Below, in pieces: positions 45,470 through 58,866 of a stretch of DNA of 64,000 bases. Within the stretch, counting starts at the first letter, position 1. Each line of letters opens with the position of its first letter. Below the pieces are notes generated by a model. It did no database searches. It had not been told where the DNA came from and was given only the letters and a program-made list of their open reading frames with translations. Where the stretch lies: NCBI GenBank assembly GCA_964036665.1, contig OZ038528.1, positions 23,113,245-23,177,244 on the forward strand, in the 5' to 3' direction. This DNA is from Gordius sp. MW1 (taxonomy: Eukaryota > Nematomorpha > Gordioida > Gordea > Gordiidae). The position numbers and the translations under genes were made by a program.

Positions 45470-46283
45470 GTTAAGGTTAATAAAATGTTTAAGGTAATAC
45501 AAACAATGAATATCAGAAATGAAAGATTATCATTAAATATTATCATTCATAATTTGTTATTGATTAAATTTTAATAACATTATTAAATCGACAATGGAGT
45601 GAGCAGCATCTAATTACTATACAACATTTAATCGCAGCAATGCAGCACGTCTTAATTTTATTTTAGATTAGTATAAAAATAATAATTAGACTTGCACCAA
45701 AGAACTAAGACCGTTTGTCACTGTTTTTAGCAAATAGAAAGTTCTTGAATATACAAAATGTACCTTTTATTACACAATCACCAATATTCATTTCGCATCT
45801 TTGCCACAAGATATATTATGCGATTTCGCAAACGAGGCTTTCTCGGTAAAGTCGGTTAAATTACGGAAAGGAGATTCGAGCAAAAAACAATATTCGAGTA
45901 GGAAAGAGTCCAAATGCCTAAGAATTTAAGAAATTTTGTCGATTCTAAATCGGTGCCTAAACTACGCATATAAAATGTTCTGCAGATAAATTATTACTTA
46001 TTAACTAATTTTTATTAAAATGAACTGTGTTCTTAAATATGCATGTAAGCTTACGTATAAACCTACTTTCATGAAGATCTATTGCAATTAATTTAAAACG
46101 AGGTATTTATGACTATTTTAATATCGTGTAAAAATGTTTTATTTGCTTGATATTTTGACAATTGAATATAAATATAATGTAGCAAAGATTTTTGTTTAAT
46201 TATAACGATTTACTTATAATTGCGATATAATAAATAAGTCTAGTTAAATGGAATTGTAAAGTAAATTTAGTGTTAAGCTTTAC

Positions 46284-48736
46284 TTAGCCTTTAACAAACG
46301 TTCCACTAAAAAGAATAGTGCCTGAAGGTTTGTGTAAGAGGAAATATAAAAATGGTCGATTGATCCTAAATTCGTTATTGAATTGAAGAGATGTCAACAC
46401 AATGAGGCCTCCTGTAGCAGCGGCTGCCTCTGTCCCTTCTTCGCTGATGGAAATAAAGGCTTTGTGAAACACTTCACTTACTGCCAAATTGGCTCTGCCA
46501 CCTCGAGCTATCCCCGAAAGATCTGCCGCAGCACTATTCAATTATAAAAGTAAGTCAGGTAATTATTTTATTTCAAGATGCATTTTATGTGATTTTACCT
46601 AACATAATGCCAAGTTGTATTTACTATTAAAATTAAAACTGAAATATTAAAGTATGAGACTATATTATTATCAATTATAAGACGGTATAATGGTCTAGCT
46701 AAGTGTCAACAAAGACTCATATTTTGAAATTTAAAATTGCCAGCACCAAATATAGGCTTTACCACGTAATTAAATTTATATATTGTTTATTTTTTTATTA
46801 TAAGATAGAAATATTTATATATATAAACATATAAACTAAATAACACGTGTATTCCTCCCCTTGAAAAAAGGAAGAAATTATATAATTAATTAAGGGTTTT
46901 TTGAGCATATATCGACCGTTAAGCTACTATGGACACTATCAAGACAATAGTCAATTTTATGATTATAACCAAAGAAAAAAAGGATATTTAATTTAAATTA
47001 ATTAACGGTGTTTTTTAACTGAGTTTAAATCACAGAATGCTCTCATTCCAGGACGCTAGTAATACAAAACGGAATATGGAGCAGTATTTGTAGTCAGAAT
47101 TATGTAGTCTAAAAGATTATATGGATTCAAAAGATAGGTAAGCCAAGATTCAATATTTACTCTTAGTATCAATCGTGAGAATATTGTATTAGAAGTAAAA
47201 TATATGAGTAAGAATTTACTTAAAAATAACCGTATTTTAACCTGAATAAATTTGAGAGTCCTAGGTTGGATAAGTAAGTTTTTAAATCGATGTCAGTAGC
47301 CGATTCCAATATCGGCAATGATAAATCGGTTTTTTTTGACTCGAGACCTTTTCTTATTGCATTTAAAACTGGTGGAGACAAGATAGAGATTAGCCTTTTG
47401 ATTGTGCCCTGAGGCGGCATCACATATAACATAACTATATCTATATTAGAATAGGGCAATTCGATTGCTTCCACCTTTAACCCGGCCACGGTTGAGGTTG
47501 AATGTAAAACGTCTCTTGTGTCTTGCATCATGTTCACTTTTTGAGTAGACCCATCGTCGGGATAAAAATTTACCTTGGTAGTTGTCCTTAATTATATATA
47601 TATAAATTAAATAATAAGGTTCGCTTAAATCTATATTATCAAACTGTTCATATAAGTGTATGTTGTAAATGTCGTATATCGACATTTTTAATTCAACTAA
47701 CTATTGGGTAATTAATCGTAAAAAGGTAAAAATGTAATAATCTGAGGTAATAAAGTAGGTTAATAATAATTTATTTTCTTTTCCAAAACTGCTTTAACTT
47801 AATAAACTTTAAAAAGTTATACAAATCGTTGACGCTTTGATGTGTTTAAACACTTCTTCGACTCTTCGTTCGGATGCCCAAATGTTTACTTTTTAAAGAT
47901 GGTGTTTTTATTTTTATTAGATGATTTATGGACATTTTTAAATATAATTATAGGGCAGTTTAAAATACCTTACAACTTGCTTTAAATGAATGCAGAGTGA
48001 TCTTAAGTCACTATCATAACGCTATCGACCAACTAAACGAGCGAACATAATATTATATTAAACATTTTTAAAAATATAAATGACAAAAGAAGAATTACTC
48101 CTTGTCAAAGGCCATTTTCCAAGTCCCCTTAAAATAGATGGCGTTGGTCAAAACTAATACAGTTTGCGCGCCTAACTCGCTTTTCGGTATTAAATCTTTA
48201 ATCTTTCCTCTAGTAGCCTTTTCAACATTGCCATTTATAATGGCTGCGGCTCCAGAGGGATCGGCTGCGAAGTCTAAATTTTGCCAGGTGGCGTTATAGT
48301 AAGTACTAGCGTCTCGAACAAATTCGGGGTCCAGCCCAAACGTTTGGCTGGGATAACCCGCGTTGCTAACATCCAAAGTAACGTTGGCAGATGATTTCAG
48401 ACTACTTATAAGGTTCCCAATAGTTTTGTGCAACACCTTTTGATTACGCTCCGAGACAGCTGGATTGCTTCGGTAACGCAGTGTCCTAACTAACTGGTCG
48501 AATGTTGAACCTCGGGCACCTAGTAAGATCATGGACATGACTTGACCTATGCTAAAACTTGAAAATATGATGTTAGATTCGGTGATCTTAGTGCCACCAC
48601 TTTTGTAAAACTCTTTTAAAAGGTCGAAATTAAATTGAACGTTAGCCTGGCCCAAGGATTGTGGAGTGAACGTGACATCAGCTAGTGATTCCATAACAGC
48701 TCCTGCAAATAAACGGCTATTAGGTGTTATTATCAT
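46284..48736 (-). CDS. serpin (serine protease inhibitor family), 3 exons, ~396-410 aa
   Basis: Serpins trap proteases by a conformational change. Exons on -: 48736-48099, 47586-47242, 46533-46284; GT-AG, phases close. Seen are NIIFSSFSIGQVMSMILLGA near the N-terminus, VLTNAIYFKGTWKMAFDKE (breach/shutter region), the hinge ISEEGTEAAAATG, and the C-terminal RPFLYFLLHKPSGTILFSG. The hinge is small-residue rich, as in inhibitory serpins; counting from it puts P1 near Thr-Ser in GLIVLTSLQ, so no basic P1. The start is uncertain: Met at 48736, or Met at 48694 (MESLADV). A TTTGCAG/GAGCTG acceptor at about 48708 could instead join an upstream signal-peptide exon that I did not find. Confidence 0.9.
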
Positions 48737-49159
48737 GTCTTCAAGTATTATTCTTTATAATAATGGTTATTAAATGTCCCCTTTTATGCCGGTATTTTAA
48801 AATATAAATTTGCTTATTCTAGGATTCATCTGTCCATTTTGTTATTAAACATATATGACCTTTATAATTATAATGCCACCACCTTAAACGTGTAATAAAT
48901 TAAAAAATTACATATTTGATTATATGATATATTATGAATAACCATCATTGGAGCATACAGCACTTTCATTTGTGTTATTTGTTTCGCTGAATACCATCCC
49001 TTAAACATAATAAGACTATAGATGCCTTAAGCTATATTTTTCATTTTCCTATTACAAAAAATATCGCCTGCCAAATGTCAAGAAAATTGTATAAAATGTG
49101 AGTAAAAAATTTAATTGACTTGTTTAAATTCAGTGACAAAGTTAGAATTATATTAGAAC

Positions 49160-49345
49160 AATTTATAAACTATATATTTACATATACAAAGTATTAATAT
49201 TTAAATAAAATTTTATGCTGTACGAATTTAAAATGGCAAAGGTTTGGCACACATATAAACTATATACATATACAAAGTATTATTATTTATATAAAATTTT
49301 ATGCTGTACGAATTTAAAATGGCAAAGGTTTGGCACAACATACAT
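49160..49345. repeat. tandem duplication, ~90-bp unit
   Basis: A block from ATAAACTATATA through ACATATACAAAGTATTA and ATGCTGTACGAATTTAAAA to GGCAAAGGTTTGGCACA occurs twice in a row with few differences. Nothing else is recognised between the serpin and 50.08 kb. Confidence 0.75.
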
Positions 49346-50083
49346 ATCATGATTTAAAAGATTTAATATAAATTATAATTTAAAAAATGGAAGAATTAGT
49401 AATAGTCAAAACTTTCGTGTAAAATACTATGTTTGAACAAAGTTAAAAATGTTAACACATGAATTAACCTGTCATCAATAGGAATATAATATAAACAATC
49501 ATGGTTAAGAAGGGTAGCAAATCAATATGAGAGGATTTCTTGATAGCCTTTGGTCGTTATATGCAACCGTGATATTATAGCGATCACCTAATGTAATCAA
49601 AATAGTAGAACAAATGAAGAAAACTTATATAATAAATTTGTAATATTGTGCGGCACTTTAAAATTATTTTAACATGATTAAATTTGTATATAGATTAACA
49701 ATGATATACCGTAATTAGTATCCGGTTAGTTAAAAGATCTCTCTCCAAATTGGCCTTGAAAGTCACAATCGAGATCAAACTGGAGAGTGAGGCGTTTTAA
49801 TTAAAAGATGAAGAGCGTTCCAAGTCCAAGGTTGTGAGTGAAGCATTGTTTGACCTGCATTACACGATGTTAATGCTAGAATGATTTGACTAATAAATTT
49901 GTCAATAATTTGCAGCTTTCACAAAACATATATTTTTAAAACATAAATTATTTTAAAGTTACAATAAATTGTAATTGTCATTAAGGTGTCATTAATTTCA
50001 AAGAATGGCCAACAAATATAGGTACAATGGAAATTGGCGTTGAAATTTTATATGAAAAGTAAAAATAACTTTATGGTATCTAG

Positions 50084-50273
50084 TAGAGTTGTTAAATTGC
50101 CAACTTTTTTTAACTCCAGACGCGAGCACGCACACTGAGTTACTTAATATGGGCGCAGCTCGCTGTTCGGTGCACTAGGCAGAACAGTAGCATATAAAAA
50201 TGCTCGAGGACCGAGCAGAAACTCAAGCAGATGATAGCTGGAGTTGAAGAAAGTTAGCATTTTAACAACTCTA
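50084..50273. mobile_element. hAT MITE, TAGAGTTGTTAAA ends, 190 bp
   Basis: Inverted ends TAGAGTTGTTAAATTGC and GCATTTTAACAACTCTA, with the exact 8-bp duplication GTATCTAG at 50076-50083 and 50274-50281. It is of a different family from the others and has no coding frame. Confidence 0.85.
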
Positions 50274-50281
50274 GTATCTAG

Positions 50282-51703
50282 CATTATCCATACATTCGTA
50301 ATTTAATTGTGATAAAATAATGGATTTTGAATTAATATTAAACGCTGTAACAAATATTTAATAAATAACTTACACTTAAGAGTTGTTGAAGAGGCGAATG
50401 TTGCAAGAATAAACTTATCGATTTATTATCGCCTTTCAATAAAACTAGGGCAACTACGAATACTGTAAACACCTTTGAAACCGATTAGAATCGATAAATT
50501 TGATATAAACTAATTTTTACTCTTAAAATTTCATTTCTGCAACCTAATTTCAATATTAAAGTTTTCACATCTATAACATTTAGCTTTTAATCTACTAATG
50601 TTTGCCCCTAGTGATCCGAGACCCTTCGGCGGCCCTATAAAAATAAGTAGATGTAATAAGAATTATTCAATCTAATAGTTTTTAGTCGTTAATGTAATTT
50701 TTTTATATCTAAGATAAATTATATTTAAAAAAATTGAATAGTTTAGTTAGAATGTTCAAGGGTTTAATTTCAATTCACACTGGGAGTGAGACTTTCGAGG
50801 TTGATTATTATTTATTTTAAAACTAATTTTACATCTACATATACCATTAGAACGCGATGCTTATTAATAAAACAGATTAAGTTTGTGTTTAGCATATGCG
50901 AATAGGCTACAGCTATACTGCTAAATCTATAAAAAAAGATGGCTAGGAAAGTGATTGCTCTCTAAAATTTAAATATAAGGAATTGTTATAAAGGATATAA
51001 AGTTTTAAACGTAAAAATAAATCTCTATAGAATCCAAAATTGAAGTGTGCCTAGTGTTAGTCTATCTGATTCACTGGCGAACTAGCCGTGTCAACTGGGT
51101 TACGTCGAAAATTTTATAAAAATAATTGGTCCAATTATTTTTAGTACAGCTCCTATCTCTGTCGCACCTTTTAATTATAATACTTTTTGCTAAACTACTT
51201 TGTATTTAACTTTAATCTTCTATTTTAAAAATCTGAATTTTATTAGTTGTATAAAACATTTTTTAAATCTTCTTACACCATTTTTTTAGCAATCGAATAA
51301 AAAAACAGAATTTAAAAGACTATTAATCCAGTCCTTTGACTAATAAGTTTTAATATAAAAATTAAAGTTTGGGTTTGTTAAATTATAGACATAATTTCCA
51401 TTTGCATCCTATATAAAACAAATTCTAGTATTTTAAAATAAAACTGATTTCCCCAACACAGGACATATAAATATGACCGACAAATTAATTTTTTAAGCTT
51501 TAAGCTAAATTACACTCTTAATTTCTTTTAAAAATAGATTTCGGGGGTAAGCTAAACATATTTCGCTTATTATCAATGGCTTAAATAGGAAATAAATAAT
51601 CTTTCTTAACCCATATATTGAGATATAAAACTACCCCAAGCCACATTGAAATATTGTTTTCCCTTTTAAATTTCATATATTTTTCATCGTGAGCGAAATA
51701 ATA
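50282..51703. other. intergenic between serpin and methyltransferase genes
   Basis: AT-rich with no confirmed exon. A strong GTAAGT donor on - near 50389 follows a hydrophobic frame, but no start codon precedes it (see rejected items). Confidence 0.4.
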
Positions 51704-54472
51704 TTATTCGGTATCCTCGTTGTCGGAGACCATTTGATAGCCTTCGACCCACATATACTTGGCGTAGCTGGTTAACTCGTTACCCGTCCGGTACTTTTGA
51801 TCTTCTAGCAAGTAAATCATAAATTCGTCAAAAAATTCTTCCCTAAATTCAACGGGAATTTCTTTAAATTCAACCGGAAAATTGTCTATTAAGGCGTTTT
51901 TCATCACTGTAGCAGATGGGAAGGTATAGTTATCCAGTCCCGATTTCACCGGGGTTATCACTGTCCGATCGAAACCTGCGCATAAACGTTTTATTTTATA
52001 TTTTGTACTAGGGCTTGTCTTAATGTCGGATTCAGAATTTAAGTCGCACCAATTTATCTTTATCTAAATATCAGATTCAATTCTATGGATCAAACTCGAT
52101 GATTATTATTAACTTTTTTTGATAGTTAAAAAGTTTATTTCAGCACTTTCGATCAAATTCAAACTTTGCTGCTAATACCCTAAAAACTTAACAATCATAC
52201 AACATTTCAGATTACGAAAAATTTTGCATCTTTCAAAATCGCTGTTATGTTATGCGTCTGATATGTAAATCTACTGTGATTCCAAAAAACACGGCTGTGT
52301 TCATAGGCGTACTCAGATTGGGGTTAGAGGGGAGCAATAATGATTTAGGGAGGGGCAAAATGATAAGTTTTTAAAATTTTAGCCATAATTCTAATAAATT
52401 TGGACAAATTTTTGGATTTAGAGGGGGCTGTTGTCCCTCCTGTCCCCCCCCCTTTGGCTACGCCCATGGCTATGTTATAATCCGTACGACGATGTTTGCT
52501 GTGCAACAAAATCCAATATGAAGACAAACCTTTAGAAATTATCACGAATCCCTTCGGGTTTAGTAAAATATAGTTCGTTAGTTTGGATGACATTAATTTG
52601 ACTCCTAAATGAAACAACGGCTGCAAACAATCTCTACATTTAAAATCTAAATCCCTAGTCAGACCTCACAAAATACTCATTAAATAAACAAAGGGAATCA
52701 AACCCTTATAAAAATTATTCCTTTTATAGCAAATTTATAATGGGGCGAAAATGACAAAATTAGGGATGCTTTTATATTAAAGGGCATGTTCCAGATCGTT
52801 TTTTTAGCCCGACTCAATAAGCTTCGTTTTATTTTTTATAGGGTACATTATATTTTTAGCCCGCCCATACGAGTTTAAAAAGGTCTTATAAATTGTATGC
52901 ATGTATTGGTTTTAAACCAATACATTTTTTTTTGAAATCTATGGCTTAATTCAAAAATGTGTAGGAGAGATTATAAAATATTAATTTATTTTTGCTTTTT
53001 GATTGAAATTTTTATGATTAATTTCGTGGGATATTAAGATATCGGTTTAGATATTCAAATTTTTAAATGCCTTGAAAAATCCACTAATTACTATGGTATC
53101 AGCATTATAGTAAATCTTAAGGGCTTATTTAGATACTAATGAATAATATGTATCGACTAGTTGTATAAAGAGCATGCACCTAATAGGACCCATCTAAATA
53201 AAATATAAGCCCAAGCCTACCTGCTTGATTTATATTATAATGTTTTGCCCAACCGACCACTACCTGAGCTAGATGGAAAGAGGAACTTAAATTGAAAGCG
53301 GTTAATCATCTTATTTATAAATTTTACTTTTATACCGAAAAAGTTTCAATAAGTGTGGTCACTTCAATGTATGCCTGTTAGAAATTCCAAAAAATCATTA
53401 AATTTGCGTTTTCCCCATTGATCATACCTGCGCATTCCATAAGGTAGCGATATGATGATTCGGGATCAGTGAATACCATCCAAGACCTCTTCCAGGGGAA
53501 TCGTAAGTCTTGGTATGCTCGCCTTAAACCCGTGGTATACGGGAACCAACGGGAAGAATTTAATATGATGTCGGTAGCAGTATTTAACGAGAGTGGAGAT
53601 TCCTTGAGGACAATCAAATGACATTTACCCGACCGACTGGAATGACATCCATTTGGATGTAGGTCGTCAGCTGATTCTGTCCAAGTTTTATTTTTAGGAG
53701 TAGAGTTATGTCTCGGATTTGAAAAGTAAGACTTAGAAGGCTGGGCCGAGGTCTGGCCTCCTAGTAGGCTTAAGATATTTCGGAGAGCTTTAACCTGATC
53801 ACCTACCCATTGCAAGCAACTGAAAGAGACTACGTGATCGAACGTTTTTAAAGCATCTACTTGAATGATACTTTTCAAATGATAAATTTCCTTATCCCTA
53901 AAGCAATTTTTAACGCTCGTTTTGTTAAAGCCTACGGCAGGACTTCTCGCCAAAGGTTTACCGTAAAAGCAATCCCCTTGCAGATGACATGCCAGAGAAG
54001 TTGTGTGATTTTCGGAATTTGTCCAAAATCGGGATTTCCTCTCTTTGAAGAACATGGAGTGAGGAAAGGTTGTTAAGTCAGCAGCTATATCTGCCACCAC
54101 AAAATCGAGTCCTTTTAAATTCCACGCATGAGAATCTTCATTAAGCGATTCCTTGGCAAATAAATTTGGAGTTGTGAAGTTATATTGGTAGCCAGTAGGG
54201 ATTACGAATTGGGCTTTGGCCTTAAATTTCTTATTCGCTTCGGCTATGTAATCTTTAGAAATATCTAAGCCCACCATTCGACCCGCCGCCTCTTCGCCTC
54301 CATTAGGAAAAAGGGCTTGATGTAGTTGAGCCGTTCTTAAGCCAGAGCCACAACCTACGTCTAAAATTGAATGGCCCGGTTCCACTTGAGGTTGCAGCCG
54401 TTGTAATACGTAATCAAAAATAGCAGCTTGATAATCATTGTCGAAATTAAATATCGATGGCGTTAAATCCAT
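51704..54472 (-). CDS. juvenile hormone acid methyltransferase-like SAM methyltransferase, 2 exons, 438 aa
   Basis: The class I SAM-dependent fold is expected in the cytosol; insect JHAMT methylates farnesoic or juvenile hormone acid, but the substrate here is unknown. Exons on -: 54472-53428 and 51975-51704 (phase 1, GT-AG). Motif I is ILDVGCGSGLRT (residues 36-47), motif II VGLDISKDYI, and the post-II JHAMT signature FDHVVSFSCLQWVGDQ is at 211-226. The C-terminal exon (FPSATVMKNALIDNF, then IPVEFREEFFDEFM) matches the JHAMT tail. The protein is about 150 residues longer than usual JHAMTs (about 280 aa) because of extra segments at about 134-206 and 239-285. The 1.45-kb intron holds a MITE. 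Confidence 0.88.
52302..52468. mobile_element. GGCGTAGCC MITE, 167 bp, in methyltransferase intron
   Basis: Ends CATAGGCGTACTCAG and TTTGGCTACGCCCATG; flanking 8-mers GCTGTGTT (52294-52301) and GCTATGTT (52469-52476) differ by one base. Confidence 0.78.
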
Positions 54473-56107
54473 TTAATTCTCCAATATTTTATGTATAATT
54501 GTTGATTAAAGAAGTTGAAGTTGTTTTAAAACTATGTTATCATATGTTAGTTATATTATGACAGCTATTGCATGGTTATAATAATATACCTCCCTCAGGC
54601 TCATAGTCTAATATATTAGTCACGTTTAAGAGCAAATCACCGCCTTTTTAGCAGGTACCAATAGATCAATTATGTTTAAAAGATTACTCAATTTTATTAT
54701 ACTATTTATATCTAGGCATAATACAGATTATACAAGTATTAGTATATGTATTTTAATTTATTTATATAATAAAGAATTTAAATTAAAAAGGCATTGAATC
54801 TGTAGTATTTAAGTTTGAAAAATATGTGACATAAACAAAGTATGGAAATCCAAATTACTTCTAAAAATTTTGCTTTATAACAGCAAAGTTTATATATAAT
54901 TAAATATCTACTTTAGCATTTTCCAAGGTTTTAATACAAATTTAACGCTAGAGCGAACCCTAAATCATTTATTTTAATACTTTTAATTTATCCAACAACT
55001 ATCAGTATGATTGTGTTATACAGGTACTCTGGTGATAATGAAGTTTAAAGATATTAAAATTTTTGAATAAAGTACGGCGGCTGCCCCCCCCCAAATAATA
55101 AAAAAAAATTTATGTTTTGCCCCTTCCTAATTGAATTTTAAACGTTTTGCCCCCCCCCCCTAATCCAAAACCTAACTACGCCCATGATAAAGCATTATTA
55201 AATATTTAACAATATCTCAAGGTTCAATTTGTCTGACCTTGTCTTATCAAAAAAATTAAAATTATTAATTCTAGAAATAATGTTTTTATACCGGATACGC
55301 TTTGTTTTAAATAACCTGGGAAATAAAGAAAAATTGACTTTTTTTATTTCATATTTTAATACTTTGTAATGGTACCTTTTTAATTTTGTTTCAATATTAA
55401 AACAGCTACAAGGAATGCAGTCAATTTATAAGTATTTTTAATAAATTTTCCTATTAATTGTGCATTAGGCTGGGTTAAATTTATTTTTTATTCTGAAGTC
55501 CTCTAATTTATTTCAATATAAGGTCTGATGGGCTTTCTTTGTTACTATGGTTTCACGGTCTTCTAATTGTAAGAGACTAAACATGCATCAACCCTTTTTA
55601 AGACCCTCAAAGCAAAGCTCTCACAATGGCTTAAATTATGGGCTTAGCCAAGGGATGGGGGGGGGGGGGCAGGGAGGGGCGGCTGCCCCTCTAAAACTAA
55701 AAATTTGTTTAAAAACTATGACTAAAATTTAAAAAAAATAATTATATTGCCCCTTCTTAGATCATTATTGCCCCTCCCCCTCTAATCACAATGCTGGCTA
55801 CGCCCATGGCTTAAACTGATATAAATTTATGGATTGAGCCATGTTTAAATTTTTATTCATTTCAACTTGGTGAATCCTTGGGTTCTCAAGTTACTAAATT
55901 TGAGTGGCAAGCCTTGAACAAATTGAAGGGCTGAGCCAATTGACTCTCATTCCTGTCGGCTCAGTGTCTTTTTATAAAATTAGCCTCTCATATCTCCGTT
56001 TATTATACCGAGGCTAGTCCTAAAGTTGTTAGTAATTTATATTTAAAATTTCAACATCTTTAACAAGTTTTAATACAAACGCGTTGAATGAATCCATGCA
56101 CTTGGCT
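54473..56107. other. intergenic with MITE fragments
   Basis: AT-rich. At about 55070-55185 a right-hand part of a GGCGTAGCC-type MITE (GGCGGCTGCCCCC...CTAACTACGCCCATG) is seen without a clear left end; a complete copy follows at 55637-55808. No exon was found upstream of the methyltransferase start. Confidence 0.45.
55637..55808. mobile_element. GGCGTAGCC MITE, 172 bp
   Basis: Ends TATGGGCTTAGCCAAGGG and GCTGGCTACGCCCATG; flanking 8-mers GCTTAAAT (55629-55636) and GCTTAAAC (55809-55816) differ at one base. The left side has a run of about 13 G. Confidence 0.78.
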
Positions 56108-56115
56108 ATTCACAT

Positions 56116-58858
56116 TAGAGATGTGCACGGCGAACCGAGGGGTTTTTGAAAATTTTATATCTTCCGATCCGAGTTTTTAAAAATCTAAATTTACTCCGAT
56201 CCGAGTTTTTTAAAATCTAAATCCGATCCGATCTAAAATTTTTAAATTAAAATTTTACGAATAGAACTTTTTATTGATGATTAAATTCAAAATACATAAA
56301 AATAAGGTATAGCAATTTTAATAGAGAAATAAATATAAAATTTTATTTGACTAATTCCATATTATCATATAAAAATAATAAAGAATCTAAATTTTCTGGT
56401 TTAATTCGCGTTCTTCTCTCTTCTTATGTTCTTCCAGCCACCGAGAAATTTCTTTCCGAAGTGGTAGAGGTAGCAGGTATAGCTAAAACTTTATTTGCCA
56501 GCTTATAAAGCCTTGGCAGGACTGTTTGATATGAAACCCACCAATTCAGCAAATCTTTTTTTGAATCATATTTGCAATCTTCATTTTTTAACGAAAGGTA
56601 AAGTGAGATTTCATCGGTGGCTTTATCTTCTTCTTGCTCATCTTCCATTGATTAACTATTTAAAATATAAATTAAATAATTTATTTTATGTAAAAAATAT
56701 ATATACATATTTAAATGTATGTTAATTACTTTTTTGTCTTTTTTTTTGAGGCTGACTATCACTACTACTTGCCGCATAATTTTCAATCTCAGTTGCAGAA
56801 TCTACCAAAAAATCCTTAGACGCTAGTGTGGAACTTATTTCATTAATTACGCCTACTCGCTCATTTGGGGGGAGATCCTGAGTTGGCGATAATTTGGGCA
56901 TAAAAATGTGGCAATTTTATGTTGTTGAGTGATTAGAAATTTTGATTTGAGGGTGGTACAAATATCTTTTTTAAGATCATTAATTTCGTGATGTTCTTCA
57001 AAATCATCAGTTTGCTCGTGGTCTGATTGTGAAAGATCACTGAGTAATTGGTGATATTAAAACAATATATTGTGAAAGGTTGGGTGTTGATCAGCTTCCA
57101 GGACTAAAGAAGCCGTTTTAAACGGCCGGAGTACTTCTTTCTATTAGTTTGGTCAGCATATTTTATCAATCACATCTATCTTCTCTGGCATATCTATAGA
57201 AGTTAGATATGTGGTCAGTTCCTTATTCCTTCAATATGCTCTCAAACATGTAGAGTCTGGAGTTCCATCTTGTTTCTATTGCTTGATGCAATGTATGAAT
57301 TAAATATTTATTTTTGCCACTTTGCTTCATATATGTCGTTAGGTTTTTGCATGCTTCTATCAAGTCATTAACCTGAGGGTAATGGAATGTAAAATCATTT
57401 TTATTGAATACGTTTCGTAGTACTGTATTCAGAAAATGGGACGTGCAATTCATTCGCTTATGATTTTGCAAGGCTATGACCATGTTGAGCCCTGATCGGT
57501 AACGTAAGTTATCAATCTCATGTATTCCGTAGGAATGTGAAGTTTTTCAAAATTTACAGATATTTCTCTTAAAATTCCCCTGTTTTTTTTTCAACATCTA
57601 TTTTTGAAGTGAAAAGAATATGCTTATGTAGGATTCCGAGGGATATATAATGTAAAGAAAATGTTAAATAGTTTATTTTGACAAAGTCATCTGTCCAGAG
57701 GTCGAGAGTGGCTGAACATGATTTTGCTTTTAAATGGGGGAGTAACTTTAATATTAATGCTTCTCTAATTACATCTGCAAGTTTTGCTGTATTCTTACTT
57801 AAGGTAGTCCTATCTGAAAGTAATTCACCAACGTTTATTGACCATGAATGGCACCAATATTCAGAGCTTATTGGAGCATTGCTCTAAATCCTTCCCCGTT
57901 AACAATTGAAAACGGTCGAATGTCTTTTGAAATAAAATAAATTAGATGCTTTTCAATTTTTTTTTTAATTTTGTGATTTCAGCGAGAGGTTTAATTGTAT
58001 TTTTAGCTGAAGTTTTGGAATACATTTATGATGCAAAAGATGGGAACTACCTCGAATGGAATTATATGTGTAGATATGATGGCATTTCTTGCAGATAACA
58101 TAACCGGTGTATGTATCATTTTCATTTAGAAGGTCAAAGTAACTCCAAATTTGACTTTTTCCGTCTTCTTTTTTAACTTGTTGAAGCATATTTCTTTTAA
58201 ACTTTTTTATTATTTCTTCCATGACGGTTTTTAATAAGATAAACAATATTGTCGTATTTACTAGCTGTTACGAATCCCAATAATTATTTCCAACACCCCC
58301 CCCCCCCATTATTTTTCCCCCTCAAATCAGCATGACTGAAACCATCTCGTCAACGACAATACCCCTGCACCATGGAGATTGCTTCTAAGATGGCAAGCTA
58401 CATCATTCATGATTACCCGGAATCAAGAGGGAAAGGAGCTACGCGTGTGTTTTAAGGAAAGGGGAGATTGTGATTGATGATTTTCGGAGTTGAGTTGAGA
58501 TAGAAAGAGATGCGTGTGCTAAAAAGTAAACGGGAGATGCTAATTTATCATTGACACTAGCTCCTTTCTCGCCAAACAAGATAGTCTAGCTAGGGAAAAA
58601 CGCTAGGGAAATACTGATAAATATATTAGGGTAAGTAAGGTGAGAGTTGGTATTGGGCATCAAAAATGGTAGAGTAAAAAAAGAATGCAAAGATAATTAT
58701 AAAAAGGTATACTAAAAATTATTAATTTAATTAATTTGAACTTATTATTGTTTATTTTAAATTTAAAAATCCGATCCGATCCGACTAAAATAAAATGTTG
58801 ATCCATCCGATCCGAGTTCGGACGGATCGGATGTCGGATTGATCCGTGCACGCCTCTT
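56116..58858 (-). mobile_element. near-complete but decayed hAT transposon (BED finger type), 2.7 kb
   Basis: Ends TAGAGATGTGCACGG and CCGTGCACGCCTCTT, with the exact 8-bp duplication ATTCACAT at 56108-56115 and 58859-58866. Subterminal CCGATCCGATCCGA repeats occur at both ends. The interior holds, on -, an N-terminal BED zinc finger, middle transposase and C-terminal dimerisation domain, broken by stops and shifts. A C run is at 58295-58306. Confidence 0.92.
56415..58246 (-). pseudogene. hAT transposase with N-terminal BED zinc finger (broken)
   Basis: In - order: 58246-57965 carries a BED finger (SQIWSYFDLL, then CKKCHHIYTYNS and HLLHH), and 57483-57223 a middle segment (KYLIHTLHQAIETRWNSRLY, the conserved TRWNS block). 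Last is 56648-56424, with WWVSYQTVLPRLYKLANKVL and AIPATSTTSERNFSVAGR. Stops and frame changes between these pieces mean no functional protein is made. The order and spacing fit one ancestral transposase. Confidence 0.85.
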
Positions 58859-58866
58859 ATTCACAT

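Noticed and set aside
50386-50480. Possible signal-peptide exon for the serpin (perfect GTAAGT donor on -, hydrophobic VFVVALVLL)
   Set aside because: No ATG is in frame, and the splice phase does not fit; the frame that fits in phase makes a TGA at the junction with the serpin acceptor.
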